A DNA stretch of 64,000 bases from Cognatundibacterium rivi. Lineage in GTDB: Bacteria > Pseudomonadota > Gammaproteobacteria > Burkholderiales > Burkholderiaceae_D. The stretch lies in assembly GCF_018139565.1 (NCBI RefSeq), contig NZ_JAGSPK010000006.1, forward strand, positions 264,153-328,152, given 5' to 3'. A program made the position numbers and the translations under genes. The notes under the pieces were generated by a model. That model made no database searches, had not been told where the DNA came from, and worked only from the letters and a program-made list of their open reading frames with translations. How positions within the stretch are numbered: the first letter of the stretch is position 1; each line of letters opens with the position of its first letter. Of the stretch, positions 36,256 to 46,278 are shown in pieces.

Positions 36256-36915
36256 ATGAAAACCAAGACTAAAAAACCCGTATCTCCTCAAAGAGTCGCC
36301 CATCAGGTGCGTATCATCGGCGGCCAGTGGAAACGCAGCTTGTTAAGCGTGATTGAGGCTGACGGCCTGAGGCCAACGCCAGACCGTGTCCGTGAAACGA
36401 CATTTAACTGGTTGAACCATCTTTTTGACGCGAATTGGGCGCAAGTCAGTTGTCTGGATTTATTTGCCGGCAGCGGCGCGCTGGGATTTGAGGCTGCCAG
36501 CCGTGGTGCGCGTCTGGTCACGATGGTGGAGTCACATACGCCAGCGTTCAGGCAGCTCGAACAGGTTAAAGCTAAACTCGAAGCGCAGCAGTGCCAGTTG
36601 CTCAGAGGTGACGCCGGTAAAGTGATCACGAATGCGGCTGCCGAAGGGAAAAAATTTGACCTCATCTTGCTGGACCCACCTTTCGGGCAAGGCTGGCTGG
36701 CAAAAATTTTGCCCGTTTGCCACGATGCGCTGAGTGAGGATGGGTATGTGTATGTCGAGGCAGAATTTCCGCTCGACGAGCAAAGCAGTGACCCGGATAT
36801 GCTGGAATTGCTGAGCGGATGGCAGGTGATACGGGCGGATAAAGCCGGAAGTGTGTATTTCCATATTCTGCAACGCAACATTTTGCAGCATAATGCGCAC
36901 GAAAATCAGGCATAA
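36256..36915 (+). CDS. rsmD: 16S rRNA (guanine(966)-N(2))-methyltransferase
   Basis: RsmD modifies G966 of 16S rRNA. The 219-residue protein begins with a basic tail, then VRIIGGQWKRSLLSV and LRPTPDRVRETTFNWL, both family hallmarks. The SAM motif is CLDLFAGSGALGFEAASRGA and the catalytic motif is LLDPPFGQGW. It is divergent from ftsY, with about 110 bases between the starts. coaD follows, the usual order. Confidence 0.95.
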   Translation: MKTKTKKPVSPQRVAHQVRIIGGQWKRSLLSVIEADGLRPTPDRVRETTFNWLNHLFDANWAQVSCLDLFAGSGALGFEAASRGARLVTMVESHTPAFRQLEQVKAKLEAQQCQLLRGDAGKVITNAAAEGKKFDLILLDPPFGQGWLAKILPVCHDALSEDGYVYVEAEFPLDEQSSDPDMLELLSGWQVIRADKAGSVYFHILQRNILQHNAHENQA

Positions 36916-36972
36916 TGCCAGATCAATTTAGTGCATATCATTATGCAAACAGCGCAAATAGCGAAAAAATAG

Positions 36973-37476
<504 letters not shown>

Positions 37477-37509
37477 AGCGTGACTGCCATACCGCAGATG
37501 CGCAGATGA

Positions 37510-37785
<276 letters not shown>

Positions 37786-37803
37786 TTTCGTTACCGCCAC
37801 CGG

Positions 37804-38934
37804 TTATTCGCAACGTACCTGATTTCTGCCGGAACGTTTAGCGTCATACAAAGCGCGGTCGGCGCGTGAGATCATTTCTCTTGCCACCGCAGTTGCTTCG
37901 CCGAGATTGTGTTTCTCCGATACGGTCGTCAATCCGATAGAAATCGTGGTGGAACAATGTCCCTTATCTGACAGCGTAAACGGTTTTCCAGCGATGCTGC
38001 GACGTATGCGTTCAGCGACCAGCATGGCATCCTGCAGATTGGCATTAATCAGTAAAACGACAAATTCCTCGCCACCAAAGCGCCCCAGCGTGTCGCTGAG
38101 TCTTAACTCTGCCTTGATCCGCTTTGCCACTTCACACAAAACATCATCACCGCCCTGATGGCCGTGCTCATCATTAATTTTCTTGAAAAAATCGATGTCC
38201 AGATACATACAGGCGATGCCGTAAGACTGGCGGCGGGCGCGGGCAATTTCTTCCAGCGTGCGTTGTTCGACATAGCGGCGGTTACTGACATTCGTCAGCG
38301 GATCTGTCAGTCCGATATAGACGAGTCGTTCATTATTCAGAACATTTTCTAAACAGATTGCAATGATGGAACCGAGGCGTTCTATGAAATCAGTTGCCAT
38401 CGTTGTCAGGAAGCGCTCAGCGCAGAAGCTGCCGAGATTCAGATAACCGATCAGGCGGTTTTGTCGCACCAGGGGAATGACCGCAACACTGGCGGGCTTT
38501 TTAGCACAACTGCGATATAAGTTACCGTACAAATGACTCTGATATTTGCCTAGCAACGGTTTGTAAGACAGCAGTGCTTTGGTCTGTAATTCGTGTTCGT
38601 GGCGGACAAATAGCAGACCGGGAAACTCTTGCAAATCAATGCGCAGGTCGTTCAGCATTTGTTGTAAATCCTGCCGCGGATCAACCAGCGCAAGGGTCAC
38701 GATATCAAGATCAGAAGTGTTTGCCAGTTCGCTGAAAATATAGCTGATCAGTTCTTTGAAATGACTCGCACCGATAATTTTTAATTCAAAACTCTGATGA
38801 CGCGCGAGGATGCTTTGATTTCTGTGAGCTAATTCCAGGATATCGTCGAGCTGTGTGCGGAGGGCGTGATTTTCCACCCGGAGATTCTCCAGGCTTTGTG
38901 CCTGACGTCTGGCGTTCACATTGGCTCTGTCCAT
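37804..38934 (-). CDS. Diguanylate cyclase with N-terminal GAF/DUF484-like domain
   Basis: The 376-residue protein probably makes cyclic di-GMP. Residues 1-50 look coiled-coil, residues 55-200 form a GAF/DUF484-like sensor domain (IIGASHFKELISYIFSEL, VAVIPLVRQNRLIGYLNLGS), and the C-terminal third is a GGDEF domain. The active site reads GRFGGEEFVVLL, and an inhibitory I-site RLSD lies five residues before it. DPLTNVSNRRYVEQ marks the start of the domain. The signal is unknown; the protein lacks membrane segments and should be cytoplasmic. It stands alone between convergent and co-directional genes. Confidence 0.92.
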   Translation of the reverse strand: MDRANVNARRQAQSLENLRVENHALRTQLDDILELAHRNQSILARHQSFELKIIGASHFKELISYIFSELANTSDLDIVTLALVDPRQDLQQMLNDLRIDLQEFPGLLFVRHEHELQTKALLSYKPLLGKYQSHLYGNLYRSCAKKPASVAVIPLVRQNRLIGYLNLGSFCAERFLTTMATDFIERLGSIIAICLENVLNNERLVYIGLTDPLTNVSNRRYVEQRTLEEIARARRQSYGIACMYLDIDFFKKINDEHGHQGGDDVLCEVAKRIKAELRLSDTLGRFGGEEFVVLLINANLQDAMLVAERIRRSIAGKPFTLSDKGHCSTTISIGLTTVSEKHNLGEATAVAREMISRADRALYDAKRSGRNQVRCE

Positions 38935-38965
38935 ACTTCCTTATTTTTTCGAGAGGAGGCGGTAT

Positions 38966-39814
38966 TCAAAACGCGATCGGCATTTCAACTTCATCGCCGA
39001 CGTGTAGCACTAAACCCGCACCTTGTTCGAGGATGACGTTCATGCCAAACGTAATTTCGCCATCGACAATCGGGTTGGCGCGATAGCTTTGTAAAATATC
39101 GACGGGGCTTGCGCCGACTTCACCTGTTACCTGATCGACCGCCGGAATCGGGCAGCGCGGGCAGGGTTTAACAGGACGCAGCTGTATGCCATTCTTCAAA
39201 AGGTAACTGGCCGCGTAGTCTTCCTCGAATGCCTCAACGCCATCAATGACGATGTTCGGGCGGAAGCGGTTCATAGGAACGGCCTGACGTCCTTGCAGCG
39301 CGGCTCTGCGATTCAGGTCATCGAGTGAGGCGTGTGCAATCAGCAGCATGGGATAGCCATCAGCGAATCGGGTCGGTGCCAGCGTGTCGCCGGTCCATTT
39401 GGTATTGGCAAAACGCTGCGTCTGTGGCGAGAAACGCACCAGCCGGCATCGCGTACCTAAGGCTTTGCTAAACCAGATCGCCGCTTCTTCACCTGCGTCA
39501 TCGGCGCTGATTTCAGTATCCCATATCTGAACCTTGATTTTTTGCGCATCGGCATTCGCTTTCAGCGAAATACTCAGGGTTGCCATCGCATCGGTATCGA
39601 CACGTAAGTTGTCACCCGCAATAGTTACCCGCAGACAGGCCATGCGGGGATATTCACGTTGTGTCAGAAAAAGACCGCTTCCGTCGACCAGCATCCATTC
39701 ACGGTCACAGACACCGCCGTAGCTCAATCCACTCGCGGTCATCACTGCATCTGTCAGCGCAATGCCAGCACAGGATTTGATCGGATACATCGTGAGTTCG
39801 GAAATGGAGGGCAT
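38966..39814 (-). CDS. MOSC domain protein
   Basis: The 282-residue protein has the MOSC N-terminal beta-barrel (ISELTMYPIKSCAGIALTDA) and the C-terminal MOSC domain with FRPNIVIDG, a PCPRCPIPAVDQ cysteine segment and FGMNVILEQGAGLVLHVGDEVE. Proteins of this type resemble the YcbX group, which uses molybdenum cofactor to reduce N-hydroxylated compounds, often with a ferredoxin-type partner. The PCPRC cysteine is the likely Mo ligand. No C-terminal ferredoxin domain is present. Confidence 0.91.
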   Translation of the reverse strand: MPSISELTMYPIKSCAGIALTDAVMTASGLSYGGVCDREWMLVDGSGLFLTQREYPRMACLRVTIAGDNLRVDTDAMATLSISLKANADAQKIKVQIWDTEISADDAGEEAAIWFSKALGTRCRLVRFSPQTQRFANTKWTGDTLAPTRFADGYPMLLIAHASLDDLNRRAALQGRQAVPMNRFRPNIVIDGVEAFEEDYAASYLLKNGIQLRPVKPCPRCPIPAVDQVTGEVGASPVDILQSYRANPIVDGEITFGMNVILEQGAGLVLHVGDEVEMPIAF

Positions 39815-39904
39815 GCGGTAAATCTGAGAGTAAAGGCGGTCAGGGCAACTATTTTAATGCCTTATGGCAAAACGGGTGAGCTTAAATTGTCAATCACATC
39901 ACTT

Positions 39905-40921
39905 TTAACGTCCATCAGCGGTGCCGCGGAATTGCAAACGGTAGGCGGAAGGCGAAATTTTCAGCACTTGTGCAAAATACCGTCGCATCAGTAATGCTGA
40001 GCCGAACCCGGCAGCGGATGCAATCTCTTCGATAGATTGCCGGCTCGATTCCAATTGCCGTTGCGCAAAGTTCAGTCTCTGATGCAGCAGCCACTTACCA
40101 ACCGTGGTTCCTGTCAGTTGCTGAAAATGACGGGTAAATGTTCTGCGACTCATCAGCGCTTTATTGGCCAGCATATCCAGCGTTTGCGTCTGATCTAAAT
40201 GACTGTGCATCCAATGCAATACTTTCCCTAACCGATCGTCGCTGGCAAGTATGGGTATAGGTTGTTCTATGTATTGCGCTTGCCCGCCTTGGCGATGGGG
40301 AGCCACCACCAGCCTGCGTGCAACCTGATTCGCTAACTCGGCACCAAAGTAGCTGCGCAGCAGATGAAGGCAGCAATCAATACCCGCCGCAGTTCCTGCC
40401 GAGGTCGTGATTTTGTCCTGATCAACGTACAGGACATCCGGCTTAATATGGACTTGCGGATAGCGACGCGCAAACTCCTGCGCCAGCGCCCAATGGGTCG
40501 TTGCCTCGCGTTGATTCAGCAAACCCGCATCGGCTAAGACGAAAGCGCCGAGGCAAAGGCCAACGATATGAGCCCCGTTTTTGTTTGCCACGCGCAGCAA
40601 TTTGATTAACTCGTCCGGCGTCGCTCTTAAATCTTCGTGCCACGAGGGAATGATAATGATGTCGGCTCGCCTGAGCGTTGACAGGCCATATTTGGTTTCC
40701 AGCGTATAGCCTGCGCTGGTTCTGATTTTGTGATTTCCTGCTGCACTCTTCTGCGAGCAGACACGTAAGCGTATGTCAGGGGTGTCAGCGTATTTATGTA
40801 AGTCACCGAACACCAGGCTGGGTACTGATAAATGAAACGGGCTGATGCCATCAAACGCCAGCACGCCAATTGTGAGCGGTGATGCAGCGGATTTGATGAA
40901 TGTGGCAGATGTTATCGGCAT
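39905..40921 (-). CDS. GlxA-type AraC family regulator with DJ-1/PfpI domain
   Basis: The product of 338 residues has an N-terminal DJ-1/PfpI-like domain (IGVLAFDGISPFHLSVPSLVFG, IVGLCLGAFVLADAGLL, TSAGTAAGIDCCLHLLR) and a C-terminal AraC DNA-binding domain (MLANKALMSRRTFTRHFQQLTG, IEEIASAAGFGSALLMRRYFAQ). The nucleophile-elbow cysteine of DJ-1 proteins appears as LCLGAF. The start at 40921 is preferred to 40978, which would add 19 residues of unrelated sequence. It is divergent from a cysteine hydrolase gene at 41055, which it probably controls. Confidence 0.92.
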   Translation of the reverse strand: MPITSATFIKSAASPLTIGVLAFDGISPFHLSVPSLVFGDLHKYADTPDIRLRVCSQKSAAGNHKIRTSAGYTLETKYGLSTLRRADIIIIPSWHEDLRATPDELIKLLRVANKNGAHIVGLCLGAFVLADAGLLNQREATTHWALAQEFARRYPQVHIKPDVLYVDQDKITTSAGTAAGIDCCLHLLRSYFGAELANQVARRLVVAPHRQGGQAQYIEQPIPILASDDRLGKVLHWMHSHLDQTQTLDMLANKALMSRRTFTRHFQQLTGTTVGKWLLHQRLNFAQRQLESSRQSIEEIASAAGFGSALLMRRYFAQVLKISPSAYRLQFRGTADGR

Positions 40922-41054
40922 GGCCTGATTGTATCTAAATATGTCAATCGGGTCACTCTGAAAAACAGCAAATTTCACGCAAAATATTCACTCACACAGC
41001 ACCGCTTTTGTTGCTGATACCGATTCGCCTCGCTTATCTGAAAAAGGAAAATAG

Positions 41055-41720
41055 ATGTCCGCTCCCGCATTAAACCCATCCGCGCCACGCCGTGCCCTGA
41101 TTGTGATTGACGTACAGAATGAATATTTCAGTGGTCAGATGCGCATCAGTTATCCCGATCCACAATCGTCTTTACTGCAGATAGGCCGGGCGATGGACGC
41201 CGCGCATCAGGCCGGTATTCCGGTTTTCCTGATTCAACATTCTGCGCCGGAAACTTCCCCGGTGTTTGCCCGTGGCTCCGCAACCTGGGCATTGCATGAC
41301 GAGGTGATACAACGACCGTTTGATGTCTTGATAGAAAAAGCCAAGGCCAGTGCATTTAGCGGAACAACGCTGGATGCGCAATTGCAGGCCTTACAGATCG
41401 ACACGCTGAGCATCGTTGGCTATATGACGCATAACTGCAACGCCAGCACCATATTTGAAGCGGCCCATCGCGGCTATCAGGTCGAAATCCTGAGCGATGC
41501 CAGCGGCTCGCTGCCGTACCGCAATGCTGCTGGCGTTGCCAGTGCGGAAGAGATCCACCGTGTATTTCAGGTGGTATTCCATTCAAATTTTGCCAGCTCC
41601 TGCAGTACCGACCAGTGGTTAGCCGCACTGGAGCAACAAGTCCCGCTCAGTCGCAGCAATATCTACGCGTCGCATCAGGACGCAATCAGCAAACCGTCAG
41701 CAAGCCCTGACCAGCCCTAA
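41055..41720 (+). CDS. Isochorismatase-family cysteine hydrolase
   Basis: The 221-residue protein shows ALIVIDVQNEYFSGQMR with the catalytic Asp, the Lys region IEKAKASAFSGTTLD and the nucleophile segment IVGYMTHNCNASTIFEAAHRG, giving the Asp-Lys-Cys triad of the isochorismatase-like hydrolases. Substrates in the family range from isochorismate to nicotinamide and N-carbamoyl compounds, and cannot be told from sequence. It is divergent from the GlxA-type regulator, a frequent pairing, and ends at a strong terminator. Confidence 0.91.
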   Translation: MSAPALNPSAPRRALIVIDVQNEYFSGQMRISYPDPQSSLLQIGRAMDAAHQAGIPVFLIQHSAPETSPVFARGSATWALHDEVIQRPFDVLIEKAKASAFSGTTLDAQLQALQIDTLSIVGYMTHNCNASTIFEAAHRGYQVEILSDASGSLPYRNAAGVASAEEIHRVFQVVFHSNFASSCSTDQWLAALEQQVPLSRSNIYASHQDAISKPSASPDQP

Positions 41721-41734
41721 GCGCTGACGCGAAT

Positions 41735-41769
41735 AAAAAAAGCGGAGCCCAACTAGGGCTCCGCTTTTT
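41735..41769. terminator. Bidirectional rho-independent terminator between cysteine hydrolase and ychF
   Basis: AGCGGAGCCC pairs with GGGCTCCGCT around a five-base loop, with an A run to the left and TTTT to the right. It serves the plus-strand hydrolase gene and can serve ychF from the other side. Confidence 0.93.
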
Positions 41770-41774
41770 AGGGT

Positions 41775-41802
41775 GAACTCAGACCTGTGCAGGTCTGAGT
41801 TC
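41775..41802. repeat. 12-bp inverted repeat next to the terminator
   Basis: GAACTCAGACCT and AGGTCTGAGTTC are exact reverse complements separated by GTGC. The repeat starts a few bases after the terminator and ends eleven bases before the ychF stop codon. Without a flanking T run it is not itself a typical terminator; it may be a second hairpin stabilising the ychF mRNA end or a protein site. Confidence 0.6.
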
Positions 41803-41813
41803 TATCGTTCAGT

Positions 41814-42905
41814 TTAGACGTTAAACAGGAAGTTCAGTACGTCGCCATCTTTGACGACATATTCTTTACCTTCAGCGCGCATTTTGCCTGCTTCTTTGGC
41901 ACCGGCTTCGCCTTTGTGGGCGATGTAGTCGTCGAATGCGATGGTCTGGGCACGGATGAAGCCGCGTTCAAAGTCGGTATGAATTACACCTGCGGCTTGT
42001 GGTGCAGTGTCGCCGATGTGGATAGTCCATGCGCGGACTTCTTTAACACCTGCGGTAAAGTAAGTTTGCAGACCGAGTAATTTGTAGGCCGCGCGGATCA
42101 GGCGGTCGAGGCCAGGTTCTTCCATGCCCATATCGGCCAGGAAGTCAGCTTTATCAGCATCATCCAGATCAGCGATTTCAGATTCGATCGCAGCGCAGAT
42201 CGCCACGATAGGCGCATTCTGGGATGCGGCAAATGCGGTCAGTTGATCCAGCAACGGGTTATTGGTGAAGCCGTCGTCGGATACGTTGGCGACATACATT
42301 GCTGGCTTGGCGGTGATCAGGCACAGTGGTTTGATCAATGCCATTTCGTCGGCATCCAGACCCAGTGCGCGGACTGGTTTGGCTTCGTTCAGCGCTGGCA
42401 TGATGCGTTCAAGCAAAGCCACCAGTTTGGCGGCGTCTTTGTCGCCGGAACGGGCTTTTTTGTTTTCGCGGTGGATCGCTTTTTCCACACTGCCCATATC
42501 GGCCAGCGCGAGTTCGGTTTGAATCACTTCGATGTCATCCAGCGGGCTGACTTTACCGGCAACGTGAATCACATTGTCATCTTCAAAGCAGCGCACGACA
42601 TTGACGATCGCATCGGTTTCACGGATGTGCGCGAGGAACTGGTTACCCAGACCTTCGCCTTTGGATGCGCCAGCAACCAGACCGGCGATATCGACAAATT
42701 CCACAATCGCATTTTGGATGCGTTCAGGTTTGACGATTTCGGACAATTGTTTCAGGCGTGGGTCAGGCACTTCCACTACGCCGACGTTAGGCTCAATGGT
42801 GCAGAAAGGATAGTTTTCTGCCGGGATGCCCGCTTTAGTCAGTGCATTGAATAAGGTGGATTTGCCGACGTTAGGCAGGCCGACGATGCCGCATTGGAGA
42901 CTCAT
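41814..42905 (-). CDS. ychF: Redox-regulated ATPase YchF
   Basis: YchF is an OBG-family P-loop protein that binds ATP and ribosomes and is involved in oxidative stress responses. The 363-residue product begins [21 protein letters not shown] (P-loop) with switch region [14 protein letters not shown], then [21 protein letters not shown]-terminal TGS domain ([34 protein letters not shown]) completes the family pattern. It lies 23 bases after the MATE gene. Confidence 0.97.
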   Translation of the reverse strand: MSLQCGIVGLPNVGKSTLFNALTKAGIPAENYPFCTIEPNVGVVEVPDPRLKQLSEIVKPERIQNAIVEFVDIAGLVAGASKGEGLGNQFLAHIRETDAIVNVVRCFEDDNVIHVAGKVSPLDDIEVIQTELALADMGSVEKAIHRENKKARSGDKDAAKLVALLERIMPALNEAKPVRALGLDADEMALIKPLCLITAKPAMYVANVSDDGFTNNPLLDQLTAFAASQNAPIVAICAAIESEIADLDDADKADFLADMGMEEPGLDRLIRAAYKLLGLQTYFTAGVKEVRAWTIHIGDTAPQAAGVIHTDFERGFIRAQTIAFDDYIAHKGEAGAKEAGKMRAEGKEYVVKDGDVLNFLFNV

Positions 42906-42928
42906 AGTGTTTTGCCGATCAGATTGAA

Positions 42929-44323
42929 TTAACCCGCTATTTTACCGGATTTGACTGCCATTCTGACCCGGATACTGCTGATACGCTGCAAATAAGCGAG
43001 TAACAGGCCGCCAGCAATGGTTAATCCCAGGATCAGCCCTATCCAGAATCCTTGCGATGCCATCGGTGATGATGGCCGCCACGGCATCCATTCCGGTGCC
43101 AGACCCAGCAAGCAGCCGATGGGTAGTGCAAAGCCGTAAAACGCCATCAGATGAATCAGCATCGGCGTGCGGGTGATTTTATAGCCACGGATCGCACAGG
43201 AAGCCGTTACCTGCGCGGCATCGGATAACTGGAAAATAGCGGCGAATAACAGCAGATCTGCCGCCAGTTTTTGCACTGCCGGGTCTGAGGTATAAGCCGC
43301 CGCAATACTGTCGCGGAATACGGTAATGCCGGTTGCGGAGACAAATGAAAAGGCCAGCGAGAAGCCGACCCCGACCCAGGAGACAAAGCGCGCGCGCAGC
43401 TCATCGCCTTCGCCGAGGGCTTGCCCGACGCGGGTTGTCATGGCGATGCCTAAACTCATTGGCACCATAAACACGAGCGAGGAAAAATTCAGTGCAATCT
43501 GATTCGCCGCGACTTCAATCACACCGAAACGGGCGATCAGCAAACCGACTGAGGCAAATGCCGATACTTCCGCAAAATACGTGACACCGATAGGCAGCCC
43601 CAGCTTGAGCGTGGAACGAATTTCAGCCCAGTGCGGCGGCTCGATATGCGAAAACGGATTGGTCGCGCGGTACGCAGGAGCACGTCGCATCCACCAGATC
43701 ATCGTACCGAACATCAGCCAGATGCCGACACCAGTCGCCACCGCACAACCGCTGGCACCGAGTTGCGGCAGACCAAAATGACCGTAAATCAGCAGCCAGT
43801 TCATGACGACATTAAACAGCAGTCCGCCGAGTGCCATCACCATCACAGGCTTGGTCTGATTCAGGCTGGTGGTGTAGCCATACAAGGCGCGGTACATCGC
43901 AAAAGCGGGCATGCCTATGCTGATGATATGCACAAAGCGGCTCGCTTTTTCCTGCACTTCGGGCTGCAGTTGCAGATACGAAAAGACTAAAGTGGACGCA
44001 TTCAGTAACAGGCAGGCGATGAGGCCGACACCAAGACCCAGCCATAGCGATTGCCTGACGATATGCGGCACGCGCTCGTATTGTTCAGCGCCGACTTCAT
44101 GCGAAACGACGGCATTGACCGCCATCATGATGCCCATCACGGTGACCAGTACGATGGTCCAGAGTGAAGTGCCGAGCGAGACTGCAGCCAGCTCTTCGGC
44201 ATTGAAATGCCCGGTCATCGCAACGTCGGCGACACCCATGCCCACCGTGGCAAGCTGGCCAATTAAAACGGGCCAGGCAATTTGCCAGAGAGCGGCGGCT
44301 TCGGTACGGATGCGGGTTTTCAT
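42929..44323 (-). CDS. MATE family efflux transporter
   Basis: The protein of 464 residues has about twelve hydrophobic segments and the MATE/NorM style: [27 protein letters not shown] at the start, [27 protein letters not shown], and [18 protein letters not shown] in the second half. Such pumps export cationic drugs and dyes in exchange for sodium or protons; the substrate is not predictable. It lies upstream of ychF in the same direction, between ychF and the patatin gene. Confidence 0.93.
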   Translation of the reverse strand: MKTRIRTEAAALWQIAWPVLIGQLATVGMGVADVAMTGHFNAEELAAVSLGTSLWTIVLVTVMGIMMAVNAVVSHEVGAEQYERVPHIVRQSLWLGLGVGLIACLLLNASTLVFSYLQLQPEVQEKASRFVHIISIGMPAFAMYRALYGYTTSLNQTKPVMVMALGGLLFNVVMNWLLIYGHFGLPQLGASGCAVATGVGIWLMFGTMIWWMRRAPAYRATNPFSHIEPPHWAEIRSTLKLGLPIGVTYFAEVSAFASVGLLIARFGVIEVAANQIALNFSSLVFMVPMSLGIAMTTRVGQALGEGDELRARFVSWVGVGFSLAFSFVSATGITVFRDSIAAAYTSDPAVQKLAADLLLFAAIFQLSDAAQVTASCAIRGYKITRTPMLIHLMAFYGFALPIGCLLGLAPEWMPWRPSSPMASQGFWIGLILGLTIAGGLLLAYLQRISSIRVRMAVKSGKIAG

Positions 44324-44509
44324 GCTGAACTTCTGTCTTTCTTAAAAGGATCAGCATCTTAACCGATCACCGATGCAGACTCAAAAATCTGCACCAAAAT
44401 TGGGATGATTGGGATAGTTTTTATTCCATCACCAAGTAAATATGGGCCTTGCAGAGCATTTATCTCTTGTAAGGCGCATATTGATTAGGACTGATGATTT
44501 GAAATTCAA

Positions 44510-44579
44510 TTCGGCGATGTTCGTTCGGCGATGTTCGTTCGGTGATATCAGTTCAGTGATATTAGTTCAGTGATTCAGG
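44510..44579. repeat. Tandem repeat of a 14-bp unit, five copies
   Basis: Units starting at 44510, 44524, 44538, 44552 and 44566 begin TTCGGCGATG, TTCGGCGATG, TTCGGTGATA, TTCAGTGATA and TTCAGTGATT. The first two are identical over fourteen bases, and later ones drift toward the patatin gene. The fifth unit contains the stop codon (44567-44569) and last codons of that gene, so the array appears to have grown out of the gene end. Its role is unknown. Confidence 0.8.
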
Positions 44580-45679
44580 AGGCGAACTTGTGACATGTCC
44601 GGTTGCGCGATGAAAGCGGCGAGATCATCGCGCATACGGGCGCTTTCGGCGATGGCGATTTTCCATTGCTGAATCCGCAGCGCATGATTCAGCCCGTAAT
44701 GAAAAAAGTCCTGCCGATCCGGCAATTTGCTGCGTGGCAGCTGGCGTACAAATTCTGCCGACGGCGAAATCATGATCACATTATCGACCCAACTGCGATG
44801 ACGGCCTTTACCAGCCCGCCGCCACGGCAGCGCTTTATCGAGCCAGCCTGGAATGATGCGGTCAGTAAAATGCGGATACAACACCAGCCCGGCATCGCAC
44901 TTGTCTGCACCGCTTTGTATGCGCTCGTAAGGCAGCGCCAGATGGTAATCGATCATGCCGCCATCCCAGTAAGTGCCAGCGGGTGCGCCGGGAATCTGCC
45001 GGACTGGTTCCATCACCAGCGGCAGGGTGCCGGATGCCAGCAATGCGGGCGCGAGATTATCCGTATTTAAGTCGCACAAATGGGTCTTGAAATGATCAAA
45101 TGGCTTTTCCAGCCAGGCGCTAGCTCCGGCGCGATTACCGATGACGACACGTTCTATGTGCCGCGCCAGAGCGTCGCGTGACAGTAGATTGGTGAGCGCG
45201 GCGCTGGCAAAACCTGCTTTGGCCTGCGTTGCAGTGGTGGGCGACGTCAACAGACCACGGCCACGATTCGTCAGTATCTGCAAATGCTGCAAAGGGTTGG
45301 TGACGATTTCATCTTCGTAACCGCCGATAAAACCTTGCAGTAATTGCGAGATCTCTTGTGTCACCAGCGCGGCTGGTGGTTTTTCCGGATACTGCTGTTC
45401 GCAATACAGATCGGCCAGCCGTTGAAATGCCGCGACAGGGTTGGCGCAACTCGCCGCCGCCATGCGCCACGCGCCGATGGATGCGCCGATCAGCGTGCGC
45501 TGACGCGGTGCTGCAGCCAGCCATTCGCCAAACAGCCATTGATCCAGACCTTGCAGGATCAGGCCTTTGGGGCCGCCGGCAGCCGCGGGAATCAGCGCGA
45601 TATCCGCCGCCTGCAGACCATTTTTCTGCACATGTGCGAATGCCGCTTTTCCGGCAAAAATCTGGATGGAAGCAGGCAT
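44567..45679 (-). CDS. Patatin-like phospholipase family protein
   Basis: The 370-residue protein has the serine hydrolase elbow GASIGAW (GxSxG) near residue 65 and a catalytic DGG in YWDGGMIDYH near residue 240, the Ser-Asp dyad of patatin-like enzymes. An oxyanion-type glycine segment AAAGGPKGLILQ precedes the elbow. Its substrate is probably a phospholipid or acyl ester; nothing more specific is visible. It lies 16 bases after pth. The stop codon falls inside a 14-bp tandem repeat. Confidence 0.88.
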   Translation of the reverse strand: MPASIQIFAGKAAFAHVQKNGLQAADIALIPAAAGGPKGLILQGLDQWLFGEWLAAAPRQRTLIGASIGAWRMAAASCANPVAAFQRLADLYCEQQYPEKPPAALVTQEISQLLQGFIGGYEDEIVTNPLQHLQILTNRGRGLLTSPTTATQAKAGFASAALTNLLSRDALARHIERVVIGNRAGASAWLEKPFDHFKTHLCDLNTDNLAPALLASGTLPLVMEPVRQIPGAPAGTYWDGGMIDYHLALPYERIQSGADKCDAGLVLYPHFTDRIIPGWLDKALPWRRAGKGRHRSWVDNVIMISPSAEFVRQLPRSKLPDRQDFFHYGLNHALRIQQWKIAIAESARMRDDLAAFIAQPDMSQVRLLNH

Positions 45680-45695
45680 GTTGGTAATATCCCGC

Positions 45696-46271
45696 TTACT
45701 TTGCGCTGGTATGCAGACGGGTCATCGCTTCGGCGGTCTGACCTTCGACCATCAGCGGCAGCACATCCAGACTTTTTGCGATTGCTTCGTCGATCAGCGG
45801 CTGCTCTTCTTTACGCGGCCTGTGCAGTACAAAATCGGCGACACCCTGATTCAGATTCAGCGTGCGTGGATGACCAATGCCAATGCGGAGTCGCCAGTAA
45901 TCCTGCGTGCCGAGTGCTGCCGTAATATCTTTGAGCCCGTTATGGCCGCCGGAAGAACCGCCTTTTTTCAGTTTGGCGACACCGGGCAGCATATCGAGTT
46001 CATCATGCACCACCAGCACCTGATCCGGTGTGATTTTATAAAAGCGGCAAATCGCACCGACAGATTGGCCGGAACGGTTCATGAACGTTTGCGGTTCCAG
46101 CAGCCAGACTTCCTCGCCTGAGATACGGGTTTTACCGACCAGCGCATTAAAATTTTTATCCCGCTGCAAGCTGACCCGTAACTGATCGATCAGCCAGAAG
46201 CCAGCATTGTGGCGGGTTTGTTCATACTCAGGCCCCGGATTACCGAGGCCGACAATCAGACGAATAGACAT
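45696..46271 (-). CDS. pth: Peptidyl-tRNA hydrolase
   Basis: Pth recycles tRNA from peptidyl-tRNA dropped by ribosomes. The 191-residue protein begins [27 protein letters not shown], with the Asn and catalytic His; the tail of the active site shows in [23 protein letters not shown] and [13 protein letters not shown]. The gene lies seven bases after uvrA rather than after rplY, which is the more frequent neighbour. Confidence 0.96.
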   Translation of the reverse strand: MSIRLIVGLGNPGPEYEQTRHNAGFWLIDQLRVSLQRDKNFNALVGKTRISGEEVWLLEPQTFMNRSGQSVGAICRFYKITPDQVLVVHDELDMLPGVAKLKKGGSSGGHNGLKDITAALGTQDYWRLRIGIGHPRTLNLNQGVADFVLHRPRKEEQPLIDEAIAKSLDVLPLMVEGQTAEAMTRLHTSAK

Positions 46272-46278
46272 GGTGAGA

